Positions 35,271 to 47,073 of a stretch of 64,000 nucleotides of DNA are shown here, in pieces (the stretch's first letter is position 1; the number at the start of each line of letters is the position of its first letter). The DNA is from Auriscalpium vulgare (taxonomy: Eukaryota; Basidiomycota; Agaricomycetes; Russulales; Auriscalpiaceae), in NCBI GenBank assembly GCA_019915015.1, contig JAHBBC010000013.1:124001-188000 (forward strand), given 5' to 3'. The notes below the pieces were generated by a model. The model saw nothing but the letters and a program-made list of their open reading frames with translations, searched no databases and was not told where the DNA came from. The translations under genes were made by a program, and so were the position numbers.

Positions 35271-35504
35271 TGTGACCGTGGAAAGGCTGCTAGAGGAGGT
35301 GGTAATTGCAAGTGAACAAGTAGCGCAAATATTGCCATGTAACCCATCTATTTGGCTGTGTTTGGTCGCGCCCTCAAGGGCATCTCGGCCGGTAAGTACT
35401 GTAACTAAACCACAAAATTGAAGTACAGTACTCTCATCCTCATGGTAGTCCAGCCTTCATTGACTGATCCCATTCCATGCTGCTCATACACATGAAATAA
35501 GCCG

Positions 35505-37032
35505 CTAGAAAGGCTTGATCGCGATCTTCACGGCGCCACGACTGTTCATCTTGTCCAACGCGTCCTGATACTGGTCGAGATTGTAGATATCGGTGACCTG
35601 GGTCGCGCATGAGAACTCTTTAAACAATGAGCCTACGGCTGTAAATACCAATCCCTTGACGTTTATCTTCCCGCTGTCCAGGTAGGCTACAGCACGCGGG
35701 AAGCAATGCATTTGCGCGAACGAGCCGATTATCTGACGAGTAATGAGATGTTAATAGCAACGCCATCAGAGGGGACTGAAGCTACAGACACGAATCTCAT
35801 CGCTGAAGATCTTGGATGGTGACCAGTGGACAAGCGCAGCGTTCTCGTACACTCCGTACACCATCAGCGTACCTCCTCGGCGGACATAATTAATCGCGTC
35901 ATTTGCGACTGCCTCCGCACCCGTTGCCTCAATCTGATCAACTGATTCAGCTAGCCGCTACCACCACGGTAAGCCGTCGATCGACCTACGACGACATCAA
36001 AGCCATACGGATATTCTTCCTTGATCTTGTCCCACTGCGCTTGTGGATTCTGCCGGTCCAGCTCGATATACTCATCGCCCGCGCCCAACTGTTTGGCAAC
36101 ATCCGTCTTGATGCCCTTGTTCGCCGCTATGACCACCTTGGATGCGCCGTTCAGCTTGAGCAGCTGCGCAAGGATGAGTCCCGTCGGCCCGGCGCCGATG
36201 ATGAGGGCCTCCACGCCGACGGGCGCGGCAAGTTTGTCGAGGCCGTGCAGAGCACAAGCGGTGGGTTCGACGAGGGTTGCCTCTTCGTCGGATAAATCAT
36301 GAATCTTATAGACTTTCTTCGCGGTGCTAAGGCTGAAATTAAATTTGGTGGAAGGCGGTTGAACTGCGATATACTCACAAGGCAACATATTCCGCAAAGC
36401 CGCCAGGAAGGCTCACACCTAGCCCTAGATAGTCCTCGCACAGCAGCGGCTGTCCTCTCCGGCAGTAGAAGCAAGAGCCACACTACAGCAAAGGTATAAG
36501 TTGTGAGGAAACGGTTATGAATCACGGAAGACGGACGACAACACTCGGATCTGCGACAACGCGATCGCCTGTGCTGAAATCCTTGACGTCCTTTCCGACC
36601 TCTTCTATTTTCCCTACGACTTCGTGGCCAGGTATAAGCTGATCGCAGACGGATGAGATGCGCGCATGAACAGACAAGAGGAGCCCGGCAGCTCACAGGA
36701 AACGCTGCAATGAACTCTCCATTGTGTATGTGCGCGTCTGTTCCACAGATACCTGAATATTTTGTGAGATCGCCTGCATGCACGCGGTCGCACGACTCAC
36801 CACAGCTGGATACTTTGGATGTCCAAATGCCAAGTTAGCCTACAGCGTTCGATGGTACTACCCGGCGATGACCAACCTTTGATCAGCACCTCATCATCAC
36901 CTATCTGTGGGATCGGGACGTCTACAACTTCAAAATTCTGCGCCTGCACGTGAAGGCCCGTTCGAGGGGTTCAGAGTAAGTCATCATGGGACAGATATTG
37001 GGACTTGCAGCGTGATAGTAGACGGCCTTCAT
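35505..37032 (-). CDS. Zinc-dependent polyol dehydrogenase, D-arabinitol dehydrogenase-like (copy 2)
   Basis: Paralog of the gene at 15391-16936, intact. Start MKAVYYHA, then [19 protein letters not shown]. The catalytic zinc site is [15 protein letters not shown], the structural zinc site [15 protein letters not shown], and the nucleotide-binding loop [17 protein letters not shown]; the end is [14 protein letters not shown] and TAG 35505-35507. Intron 1 has a GC donor (gcaagt). The 12-nt exon carrying the catalytic Cys is kept at 36801-36812. One extra intron splits FDVV from IEATGAE, absent in copy 1. The same reaction class is expected, perhaps with another substrate or regulation; the two copies are about 18.6 kb apart on the same strand. 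Confidence 0.85.
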
Positions 37033-37639
37033 GATCTCGTGTGATACGAGTCGTATATTCAGTGGCCTCGAGCGCTTGCGTGCAGACAGACTGAGTCGCA
37101 GAACCACGGCCCGCAGACTCTGCCCGCCTGACGATCGTCACGAGGGCAGCGGTCCGGGCGGCACCTTCGGCGACATTCTCTGTGTACCTCGGGCGTTGCT
37201 TCAGGAGCCCCGCGATACTATCAAAGTCAGCACCGAAGAATGACTAAAATCGTCTCGTACGCTGCCCGTATACTACTACGCGTCAAGCGAATTAAGTATG
37301 GGAACAAAGCGCAACGTGTTGCGGGCCAAATAGCCGGACGCGAATTGCCAGTAAAAGATCAGAGTTTGATAGTGTCCGCGCCTGGCGTGCTCGCACGCAG
37401 AACGTGCTCTTGCTTTCGAGGACGACGTCGGACAGGATGGCAGCGAGCAGGCCGCAAGCTGCCGCCACCGCGACCGACGCCCGACGCGGCCGTGCGGGTC
37501 CCAAACGAGTCATGCAAATAATGACAAACATTTCTGGCGCTCGTTTAATTGGCAACGTCGCGTCTGCGCGTCTCGCTTGACACGCTACAACAAAGGACGC
37601 GTTTGTTTCTTACCCCGGTTCGTCTCCCCATCGAGAACA
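37033..37639. promoter_or_regulatory. Divergent promoter region, dehydrogenase 2 / SNF2 translocase
   Basis: 607 bp between divergent start codons. Short open frames without recognisable content; no clear TATA box. Confidence 0.4.
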
Positions 37640-40600
37640 ATGCTCTCAGACAGAGAGCTGCTCGCTCTCGCCAAGAAGCAATTGGGCCTCGAACCCGAGG
37701 AGTATACGGTGAGCGCGACGCGTTTTGCAGTCCGTCGCGACGCCAGGGCCCTACTAACACTCTCCTAGGACGACGATGTCCCAGCTGCGTATCTTGAGGA
37801 ACTCAAGGCACACCTCGAAGACGCGCCAAATGACACCAATGTTCGCCATTGCCGGGCCTGCGCCGTATATATTGATGCTAACATGCTGACTTTCAGTTTT
37901 CGGTTGAGTTGCAAGCGCCCGACGGCCGTAAGTGGCATGTGGTCTTCTTGACAAGCTGGTGGCTGATAACCTGTGAAGTAGGCTTTGTGGTCTGTCATGA
38001 AGATGGTTGCGATGGAGAATTCGTAGAACTTTGGGCGCGTCCTGTCGCGGGCGGCGGGAGACGTGATGGTTTTGGCTCGTTGTCGGCATACAGGGTTAGT
38101 TTCAGCATTGTTTCGCGCAAAGCTGCAGCTCGCTCATCCCGCCGCGCCACAGTCGCATGCACAGCTTCATCCAACCCATTCGGCGATCCGTGACTCGCGC
38201 GTTGAAGCGGAAGCAGTGGCCCACAGTGCTGTGGTCGCGCCCACAAATGTATGCTTCGCTTTGTTCGTCTGCCACTTAAAATGAGCTTACATGTGTGCAG
38301 GTGCCTTCAAAAACCCGCTCGCGCCCGCGTCCGCAACCCCTCCGCTCAGCACCCTTGAAGAAGGAAAACACAGCTCCCACGACGTTAGCTTCTCCCGTCG
38401 CTTCTTCTACTCGGTTCATGGATTCCAAGCCCGTCAAAACAGAGCAAACCGACTCCTTGTCCATGTCGGTCACAACGGTATCCAGCGCGACCACGCTACC
38501 TCGCAAGCGCAGGCGCAAGTCCGAGCCCATGCCACTCGTCAAACGCGAGACGGTCAACGAGGTCATCGACTTATCTCAGGACGTAGAGTTCATTGACCTC
38601 TCATCCGAGCCTGAGTTCATTGACCTCACCGAAGACGAGCTCAAGCGCACGCCGAAACGCGTCAAGGTTAAGCATGAGGACGATATAGTCATGAAGCCAC
38701 TCGACCTCGTCAACCAGCGCACTCCGTTGACCTTGCCGACCTCATCTGCTGTTGGCGACGTCGACGATATCCGCGAATCGCTGATGGATATTCAGCGTCA
38801 GATCACCAGCATCAATGCTCAGATCATGCGCGTCCGACGCAAGACGAACCCCTCGAAGGCTGATCTGACGCGTCTCAAGACGTTGCAGAGCCGCGCCGCT
38901 GCACTCGAAGCCTCAAAGGCTCAGCAAAACAACCTTCTTCCCACCCTTTCCCGCACGCACGCCGAAGATGTGAAGCCACTCCTACTCGCGGCCAAGCTCA
39001 AGGCTGAGCGCTCCGAAGCGACCATCCCACAGACTCCTGCCCGAGTCAAGCCTGAGCCGCAGGCGTCTGGTTCAAACGTCAAGCTGCCGCCCGTAGCCAC
39101 GCCGACTTTGAAGCCTCCTGCGGCAAAAATCAACGTCAACGTGCGCGCCACTCCAGCTCCAGAGCCCCAGCCTGTCGCGTCGGGCAGCAAGGCAGCAGCC
39201 TTGGCGGAAGCAGACAATCCATTCTTCCCACAACATTTCCCCATCAATCCGCACCTCAACCCGATCCCCGACGATGCATACGACGAGGACGGGGATTTTC
39301 GCGGTATGGGCAAAGACAAGTTCGCAGGCCCGGTCGCCAAGGCCGACGAGTAAGTTATTGTGTTTTCTGAGCGCTGAGCGTGCCCATGTTGATTTGGGGC
39401 TATGTAGCATCAAGCAGTTCTTACTCGCCGCCGGTAACGCGGAGCAGTTTAACGGCGATGCGACGTTGGACGAGGCAGTTAAGAAGCTAGACTTACCTGA
39501 TATCTTTACCCCGCTGCCGGGGATGGAGATCGCCCTCATGCCGCACCAGGCTATCGGTGTAGCGTGGATGCTTGAGAAGGAAAGGAGCCGCGACAGTGGA
39601 GGGTGTCTGGCAGACGAAATGGGTCTCGGCAAGGTAAGCCCTCCGCTCAAATGTCGAATCCAAAGGCTGACCACGTCACTGGCGCTGTTCAGACTGTCCA
39701 GACGTAAGTTTGACCGTAATTCCGCGAACATCAATGTCTGATTGACTGCATGCAGGATCGCTACGATCGTGATGAACAAGCCTAAGAAGGGCGTCATGAA
39801 GCCGACGCTGATCATCGCCCCAGTCGCGCTGCTTGACCAGTGGCAGATGGAGATAGAGATGAAAACGAATTGCGGGTTTAAATGTTTGATCTATCATGGT
39901 GTGTTTCAGTGCATCACCGCATACATGCCGCTGACCTGACCGACCTTACACAGGGTCGAGCAAACCAAAGAAGAAAGAAGATGTTATCAAGTATGACATC
40001 GTATTGACTTCTTACAGTGTAAGTCCAGCCTCGCCTCGTTTGGAGTCACAATATAGTGTCTGATCTGACATTGGCAGACCGTCTCGCATGAGTGGCCGGA
40101 CCCCGAAGAAGACGTACGGAGGGAAAAGAAAATGAAGAAGAAGACGAAGAAGGATAAGGGTGACGATTTCATTGTTGAAGATGACGACGACCGCGATTGG
40201 ACGAAGAATTTCAACAAGCGGAAGCCTCGTAAGTAGCCTCCTTTTGATGACGCTGAATACTTCTGACTTCCTACGGAAAGCTGGCTTGCTCTTGACCATA
40301 GATGTAAGTTGTTGGCTTCCTCAAATATATCAATTCCTGTCTAACCTTGTGCAGTGGCATCGCATTGTACTCGATGAAGGACACAATGTCCGCTCAAGGT
40401 ATGTCAATCATGAGCTCGTAGCATGGTCGTGTTTAATGCGATGCAGGAAAACCCGTGTATCTCGCGCCGTTACCCAGCTCGACGCTATCTATCGATGGGT
40501 GCTGACCGGGTAGGCCCTCTCCTTCTTCATGCTAACGCACATCTCACATTCTGGTCATGATCAGGACACCCATCATGAATAGCCTGACGGACGCCTACGG

Positions 40601-42998
40601 CATCCTGCGGTTCTTGCGGATCCGCCCGTGGTATGATTGGCAGCAATTTAACGTGTCCATCGCGAAGCGCGAGCGCAAAGATCGTACGTCCGTAAATTGA
40701 CGATGACAAGCGCCAAAGCTGACCTCCTCGCAGCACAAGCCGCGGTGCATTGTTTGCAGGCCATCTATAAGACGATGCAATTGAGGCGGACGAAGGAGAC
40801 CAAGATGGCCGGCAAGAGGCTTATTGAGCTGCCGCCGATAAAGGTTGAGTTGACGAAACTGGAATTCACGGCGGAGGAAAGAGCCGTCTATGACATGGCA
40901 GGTCTTCCAGTTTCTACTCGCGAGCAGAGTTTGATGTCGAGGTCCCATGCAGGTTGAGAAGCAGACCCAAGCGGTTTTCAACAATTTCCTTCGGGCGGGC
41001 ACCGTATTGAAGTGAGCTCACCTTCATCTTACCTGGCAATTACATGTGCTAAGAAGTGCCGGTGTAGGAACTTCCGCCAGGTCCTCGTCATGCTGCTGCG
41101 TCTGCGCCAGATATGCTCGCACGCGTCGCTCATCCAGGAGAACGGTAAGGCCTTCATCGTCCTCGATGAGGACGACGAGGGCCTGTCCGTCGAAGCTGGG
41201 ACGGAGCTTGCCAGAGCTAGAAAACTGGTGTCGGACAACTTTGTAGCAAATATGAAGCACAAGCGCAAGCAGTTCGCGCTGCAGCGCATCGCAGCTGAGA
41301 AGGAGGTCAGTCTCTAAACTGTGGTGAATAGGCGAGATCATTGACACGCTTCGCCGAGCAGTCTGCTGATGCCGCTGTCGAGGAAGAAGAGTGCCCAATC
41401 TGCTTTGACTCATTAACGTTGGCCGATGCTATTGTGTCGCCTTGCACACACATCTTCTGCCGCGACTGCATTTGTCAGTCTTTTCCGTCTATTTTGTGAG
41501 GCTTTTGCTCACCCTGTATACCAGTGAATGTCCTGAACCAGGCTCGTGCGGAGGATCCGAATGAACCTCGCAAGTTGAAGGCGGAAGAACGCGAATGTAT
41601 GCTCCAGTCCTCCTTCAGCCCCGCTTCCTTTAATAACAACCATTGTTTTCAGGCCCGACTTGTCGCTCCGCGATCTCGAAGGACAAGATATTTTCTCTAT
41701 CTGCATTCGAGCCCACCGACGGCGAGCTCATAGAGGGCACCGTTCCAAAAGAAGAGCCTATCGTCGCCGCCGAGAAGCGTTTCGTCCAGGTGGACTCGGA
41801 CATTGAGATGCTGGACGATGAGGCCACGCCGACAAAGAAAGACACGAAGGGCAAGGGCAAGGCGAAGGCACGTCCGCGCAAGACTCGCCGCTCTGATGCG
41901 TACGATTCCGAGGACGACGAGGAGCACACAGATCTCGACGACGGTCTCAGCGACTTCATCGCCGACGACGACGAGGATGAGTACGAGGAGAAGCAGGCGC
42001 AGCGCCGACTCCGCAAGCGCTTGGGCAAGAAGCGCGTGATGGTCATCGAGTCGGAGGACGAGAGCGACGTCGAGGAGGTCTTGTTCGGGAAGTCGAAGTT
42101 TGCGCACTTGCCGAAGGAGGAGATCAAGCTTATGCCGAAGTTCCTGCCATCGACGAAGATGAAGCATATGATGCAGCTCATCATGCATTGGAACAAGGAG
42201 CATCAGGATGAGAAGGTGCGTTTGGCGGCAGGCTACTCTGTGATGGTGCGCTGAGCCAAGTCCGTGGCAGATTCTCGTCATCTCCCAGTGGACGCAGGCT
42301 CTCGAGCTGGTCTCCGACTTCCTCACGGAGAACGGCAAGCTCCATGTCAAGTAGGTTCCTGCCATTCGTCGTACGCGTACCGCCTTGTGTTGACATGCGC
42401 GCAGATATCAAGGCGACATGAACCGGAAGAAGCGCGACGCTGCCGTCCGCGTGTTCATGGCCAAGGAGAAGGCGCAGATCATGCTGATGTCCACGAAGTG
42501 TGGAGGCGTCGGCCTCAACCTCACTCGTGCGAACCGTATGTCTTCACCAGCCTTCCTCATATCTCGTCTATATAACACTTTATTTCCAGGCGTGATATGC
42601 CTGGACCTTGCGTGGAGTGAAGCTGTTGAGAATCAAGCATGGTCCCGCGTTCATCGCTTGGGCCAGACGCGTGACGTCGTCATCCAGCGCCTCGTCATCG
42701 CCCAGACTGTCGAGGATCGCATTTTGGCGTTGCAACTGCGCAAGGTACGTTGTGCCGCCATGTCTCCTTTACCATTCTCATGGAAATTCCGCAGAGGGCT
42801 CTCGCCGACGGCAGTCTCGGCGAAGGCACCGGAAAGAAGATCGGTAGTAAGTTGTTCGGGCTGCTTTTGTGGTCACGCCATGCTCACTCCCTGCTTTTGA
42901 TACAGGCCTGACCGTCAAAGAGCTGACTACTTGTGAGTTGTTCCTATATGCATACGTGCGCCGTTCTAACTGTCTGCCTTCCAGTATTCGGTCTTTAA
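37640..42998 (+). CDS. Uls1-like SNF2 translocase with RING finger and SUMO-interacting motifs
   Basis: About 1,280 residues from about 20 exons. The N-terminal 480 residues are mostly disordered, with basic nuclear-localisation-type KRRRK and three tandem SIM-like motifs at 38559-38639 (VIDLS, FIDLS, FIDLTED; about residues 184-207). The SNF2 ATPase has DEMGLGKT (Walker A, about residue 517), IIAPVALLDQW, DEGHNVRS (Walker B) and VLTGTPIMNS. A C3HC4 RING is inserted in the ATPase (CPICFDSLTLADAIVSPC, HIFCRDC, CPTC). The helicase C lobe has ILVISQWTQALELV, MSTKCGGVGLNLT and WSRVHRLGQTRDV. The order matches yeast Uls1 and S. pombe Rrp1/Rrp2, SUMO-targeted ubiquitin-ligase translocases that displace sumoylated proteins from DNA. 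RAD16/RAD5-type relatives are the alternative; the SIM array favours Uls1. Confidence 0.82.
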
Positions 42999-43517
42999 AT
43001 TCGTCCATTTTGTTGTTATGAATTATCTTGCTATCCTATCGTCTTCGTCCGCCTTCGCGTGGCTACTTTGGACCTTACATTCAACTCTGGTAATCCCACC
43101 TTCCGCTTATCCTACAAGTGAATCCCTTCTTGATCCCATTCCGGGTCTCCTACCCTATTTTCCGGGCTTCTCGACTAAATCCTGCTGTGCATATGGGCAA
43201 GATGCATTATACACTTATTTTTGTTTGTCAATCATATTGGTTTGTGTTTTAGTTGCGCCATAATGTAGCTTACACGTAAATATAAAATAGACGCATCTTC
43301 TGTGCATCTGCTGAAATCGAATAGAAGAGTCGACATCTGAGGCCTGAGGCACGATATATCACACTCGGGTGCACGGCCCAACCACCATGCCAACTTTATG
43401 AGGAGTCAACATAGTATGGTGTCGATAAACAGCTCGCAAACTTCAGCGACAAGGCGGTCACAGACAGCTCTATCCGATTCGAAGTACGAGCCGTTCGGCC
43501 AGCGGAGAAAATGCCGA
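42999..43517. other. Convergent intergenic region
   Basis: 518 bp between the SNF2 gene and F-box-like gene 2. AT-rich; the short frame at 43018-43263 is probably 3' UTR. Confidence 0.5.
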
Positions 43518-45329
43518 TCACTCCAAGCACGAGTTTGGTAGTCCCTGCAAATCCGTCAGCAAGAAGTTGCACTCGGGAGGTGTCGCTATACCCACTGGAG
43601 TAACCCCATGATACCGGCCATCCCACTTGATCGCGTCGTCCCCGAACCGCGCCCGCACCATCGCCAACGTGCTCTCCGACACCTCGCACTCCGTGATAGT
43701 CAGCCTGAATGTGTGGCTCACATCCCGCTGCTCCATGACGCGCATGAACACCGTGAACCGCTCCGCAATCGTCGGGTCGGTCAGGTACAGCCCCTTGAGG
43801 TCAATCTGGATGTCGTGCACGGCGGGGAACAGCGGCGTCGGGTGCGGAAGGTACAGTACGTGCGCGAGCCCGTTGCCGGCAACGCATCCCGTGCGCACGC
43901 GCTGGACGTGGGCGAACACGCCGGGTGCGCCGTAGACGTCGCGCCACACCTGCTTGTCGAGGAAGATGCCTGGCTGCGCGTAGAGCGATTCGGCGCGCGA
44001 AAGTGGGAGGCTGCGCGTCATCTCCATCAGAAAGCGTTTTGCATACTCAGCCTCCCCTGTCTCGCCAATCGAAGCCGCGAACAGCGCAATCTTCACCTCC
44101 GAGGGCAGGGCGGGTTGATCGCCCCATGAGGATGAGGAGCCAGAGGACTGGGATGCGACGACGGTGATGTTAACGGGTTCGGCACCCTTGATGGAGAATT
44201 CTTCAAAGGAGAGACCCGCTGTATGAGCATCCGCGAAGTGCGTCTTGAGGGTGCTGGAAATGAGGGCGCCAAACTCGTCGAGGGAGTGGTTCCGGGGTTG
44301 GTACCAGCACTCCCATGAGAAGGCAGCACTTGTCGGAACGGTGACGTGCTCCATGAGGGCCGCGATCTGAGCGATGTAGCCTTGAAGACTGAGACTCTTG
44401 AGGTGCAGCAGGGGCACCCTCGTCGCCACAGATCCTGCGTCAACGGCTGTCGTCAGCGGCAGCGCCTTCGATAAGATCAGGGTCTCGAGGCGCGGCATGA
44501 GCGCAAGCTGGCTGAGGAGCTGCGTCATGCTATTCTTGGCAAACGCGCAGCCCACCAGTTCCAAGTGTGTTAACGGCGCGCGCAGGAGCGGCGAGTCGAA
44601 CCGCGTTGGCACACCGCTGACCACCAAGCGGCGGAGCTTCTCCGGAGTCGCACCCTTGAGCATACCTGAATCGCTCAGGAGTGAGGCTAGATATGTCTCC
44701 CTCCCGGTGCGTGCAATCGCCAGTTCCACCAGTTCCGGAGCGGGCACACCGAGCGCGACCTGTATCGTCCCCGCGTCTTCCCTGCCCACGCCGCCAGTGG
44801 AGACGTCCAACATGAGCTCCCGCATGCGTGGCATCTCGCGCAGGGCAGCGAGCGCGCCCTTCCGTATATGCGGCGTCCATTCGGGCACGCGCACGCTGAT
44901 CGGCACCGGCCGTGACTGCTCGAGTGCGAATGCGGCCCAGCGCGTGCTGTGGAGCGGTATTTGTGCCCAAAGCTCGCGGCACGCGAATGCGGAGCGCCTC
45001 CAGTGCCGGCAGACTTGGGTGATCGCAAGCCAGGTGCGCTGCGAGTCCGTAGGTGGCAATGGGGATGGCGGGGAGAGGAGGGGCAGGTACGCGAAGATGT
45101 GCATGAGCGTCTCGACGGCAAGCCCGGAGGAGGGACATGCAAGGAGGGGACCTATCGCACGCTTCGACGGTATTGGGAGGACATGGATGGGAGCGGATGT
45201 GGACGAAGGCTCCGTGGGGTGCTTGACCCTTTTGCCCGATCTCAGCACCCTCTTCTCGGTGTTCGCCGGCAAGCGTTCGTCGACTTTTCTACGCGTCTGC
45301 GGGAATCTGTCAACGACTGAGATACGCAT
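43518..45329 (-). CDS. F-box-like domain protein 2
   Basis: Single exon, 603 residues, ATG at 45329. A basic N-terminus (KRVLRSGKRVKHP) precedes an F-box-like segment at about residues 68-130 (GLAVETLMHIFAYLPLL, WLAITQVCRHWRRSAFA, ELWAQIPL). Irregular leucine-rich repeats fill the rest. It is a probable SCF substrate adaptor with unknown target. It shares the 'VCRHWRR' type of motif with the genes at 11790 and 48428 but is otherwise divergent, so these are old members of a large family rather than recent copies. Confidence 0.8.
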   Translation of the reverse strand: MRISVVDRFPQTRRKVDERLPANTEKRVLRSGKRVKHPTEPSSTSAPIHVLPIPSKRAIGPLLACPSSGLAVETLMHIFAYLPLLSPPSPLPPTDSQRTWLAITQVCRHWRRSAFACRELWAQIPLHSTRWAAFALEQSRPVPISVRVPEWTPHIRKGALAALREMPRMRELMLDVSTGGVGREDAGTIQVALGVPAPELVELAIARTGRETYLASLLSDSGMLKGATPEKLRRLVVSGVPTRFDSPLLRAPLTHLELVGCAFAKNSMTQLLSQLALMPRLETLILSKALPLTTAVDAGSVATRVPLLHLKSLSLQGYIAQIAALMEHVTVPTSAAFSWECWYQPRNHSLDEFGALISSTLKTHFADAHTAGLSFEEFSIKGAEPVNITVVASQSSGSSSSWGDQPALPSEVKIALFAASIGETGEAEYAKRFLMEMTRSLPLSRAESLYAQPGIFLDKQVWRDVYGAPGVFAHVQRVRTGCVAGNGLAHVLYLPHPTPLFPAVHDIQIDLKGLYLTDPTIAERFTVFMRVMEQRDVSHTFRLTITECEVSESTLAMVRARFGDDAIKWDGRYHGVTPVGIATPPECNFLLTDLQGLPNSCLE

Positions 45330-45797
45330 GCGTGTATCACACGCACCGAAGGCATACGATTCGAATTAGTGCGTACGGTCGGTGCTGTAAAATGTCAGTG
45401 TACGAGGGAAACCTGGAGATCCCAGTGCGCCAACGTTGCTATTAAATAGGAGGAGCGGCAGCAGAGCTCGGGGTGAGTATCGGGCAGGGGTCCGCTGAAT
45501 GTTGGTCAGCGCTTAGGTAAAGAAGAGCCAGGTGGGATGAGTCAACGCGGCGCGTCTGGCCGAGCAGCAGAACCATCTGGTATGTCTGAGTGACCAGAAA
45601 AGCTGACAGGATCTCGGGGTGCCGCGAAGCTTGAAGAGATGGAAAAGTAAGCTCGAGGCATGCATCTATTGTTTCGTATTCGAAATGCGTTGTCACGAAT
45701 GAAATCGGTCCTTGAGGATCTCCGGCGATCGTCAAGTACTCGAAGCCGCTCTTGATGATGTACAACCATGAGCGACCACATCCTAGAAACCGTCGTG
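45330..45797. other. Intergenic region
   Basis: 467 bp between the start of F-box-like gene 2 and the stop of the RRF gene, both minus. No feature recognised. Confidence 0.45.
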
Positions 45798-46758
45798 TCA
45801 CCGAGCGCCGCTGCTCTTTTTCAACTGATTCAGGATTGCGTCGATTTCAGCAGTCTGCCGGTCATGCAGCTTTTGGAACTGTCGATGCAGGTCAGAAGCC
45901 CAGACAGGGTAAAATACGCAACGGCCAAAATTCAATGCGCACTTCTTCGATCTCGACAGAATGTTTGGCGAATTTGCCCTTTTTGACGCTGGCTTGTTGC
46001 TGTCGCCGTATTTGCACGCGTGCTTCCTCTGCTTGACGCGCTGCGGTTTGATAGAGCGTGGTTCTCGCATCCACGGTGGGTCTTAAGAGGATTTTAGAGG
46101 CTCAGCCCCACGAAACAACGCATCGAAAATGAAAAAATTACTTTGGTATTGGTATCTTGATTGTCCGCTCGTCCAACCGTTGGGGTACCACTCCTGGTAG
46201 CTTCGCCTCGTACAGTGCATCTTCCACCTCTTTGAGGTTCTACTGGCATGTGTCGCTTCAGCAAAGGATCTCGCATGGAGCAAGGACACTCACATCCGTG
46301 TCGAACACCGTGACCACAAGTACTGAGCCGTCGCGAACCCCTACGGTCGCCACCTCCTCCAATCGTACCTTCGTCTCGCCTGCCTCTTCACTCGTCAGCG
46401 TGACACGGACAGGCGATAGTAGTTGCGGGGTGACGCGTCCGCTGGCACGGGCGTCGAGCTGGCCCGCCTCGCGTCGGTACCACTCGACGACCGCGGTCAT
46501 CTTGCTCACCGCACGCTCATACTCTTCCTGCGATGCGGGGTTGGTCAAGGCCTGGGCAGATCCAGGAGTGAGCGACGCAGTCGACACGGGTCCGCGTTTG
46601 GAGTGGGGTGTTGGGTCGACAGGTTGGTTGCCTTTGTGTTTGTGTTTCGAGGCGTACGTGCGGTGGACGGTGAAGGCGGCGCTGCACGATGCCAACGGGC
46701 GCACTGAGCTACGCAGGAGGCCCTGCGATAGTCGACATGTTCTGCGCAGCGTCGACAT
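45798..46758 (-). CDS. RRF1: Mitochondrial ribosome recycling factor
   Basis: It splits post-termination mitoribosomes together with EF-G2. Start MSTLRRTCRLSQGLLRSSVR is an Arg/Ser-rich mitochondrial presequence, followed by a YASKHKHKG basic linker. The RRF fold follows: MTAVVEWYRREAGQLDARAS, GRVTPQLLSPVRV, and LEEVATVGVRDGSVLVVTVF. The 3' exons encode a helical C-terminus with RQAEEARVQIRRQQQASVKK, then FQKLHDRQTAEIDAI; TGA at 45798-45800. Three or four short introns. It diverges from the ornithine carrier gene, another mitochondrial protein. Confidence 0.85.
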
Positions 46759-47073
46759 TGTGGATGGACGTCATGACTCTCGCGACAGCGGGACAGTGTG
46801 GCGGCTGAGAGATAAGATAAGATCAACTTTCCAACTGCCTCGTTCCGATGCAAACTTTGCTTCAGCGCTTCACTTATTGTCTCCCCGTCACCGCGCGCGG
46901 GCACAGCACCGTTTGCATCCAGCGAGCAGCAGCAGTGCATGTCCTGAAACGTGTCGGGAGTGCCAACGAACTCCTCATGCCCTGGAGCTAGCGCGCTACG
47001 CCCTCGGACTGTGCTCTCAACCGTCCACCTCGTCGTCCGCGACGTTCACCTATTCGATATACCCCGCAAAATA
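46759..47073. promoter_or_regulatory. Divergent promoter region RRF1 / ornithine carrier
   Basis: 315 bp between two nuclear genes for mitochondrial proteins. Co-regulation is plausible but no shared motif could be identified by eye. Confidence 0.4.

Noticed and set aside
43018..43263. 82-codon frame (MNYLAILSSSS...) as a small gene
   Set aside because: It begins 20 bases after the SNF2 stop codon, is AT-rich and lacks any feature of a coding gene; likely 3' UTR.
44398..45369. 323-codon plus-strand frame
   Set aside because: Antisense shadow of F-box-like gene 2, which has a recognisable F-box.
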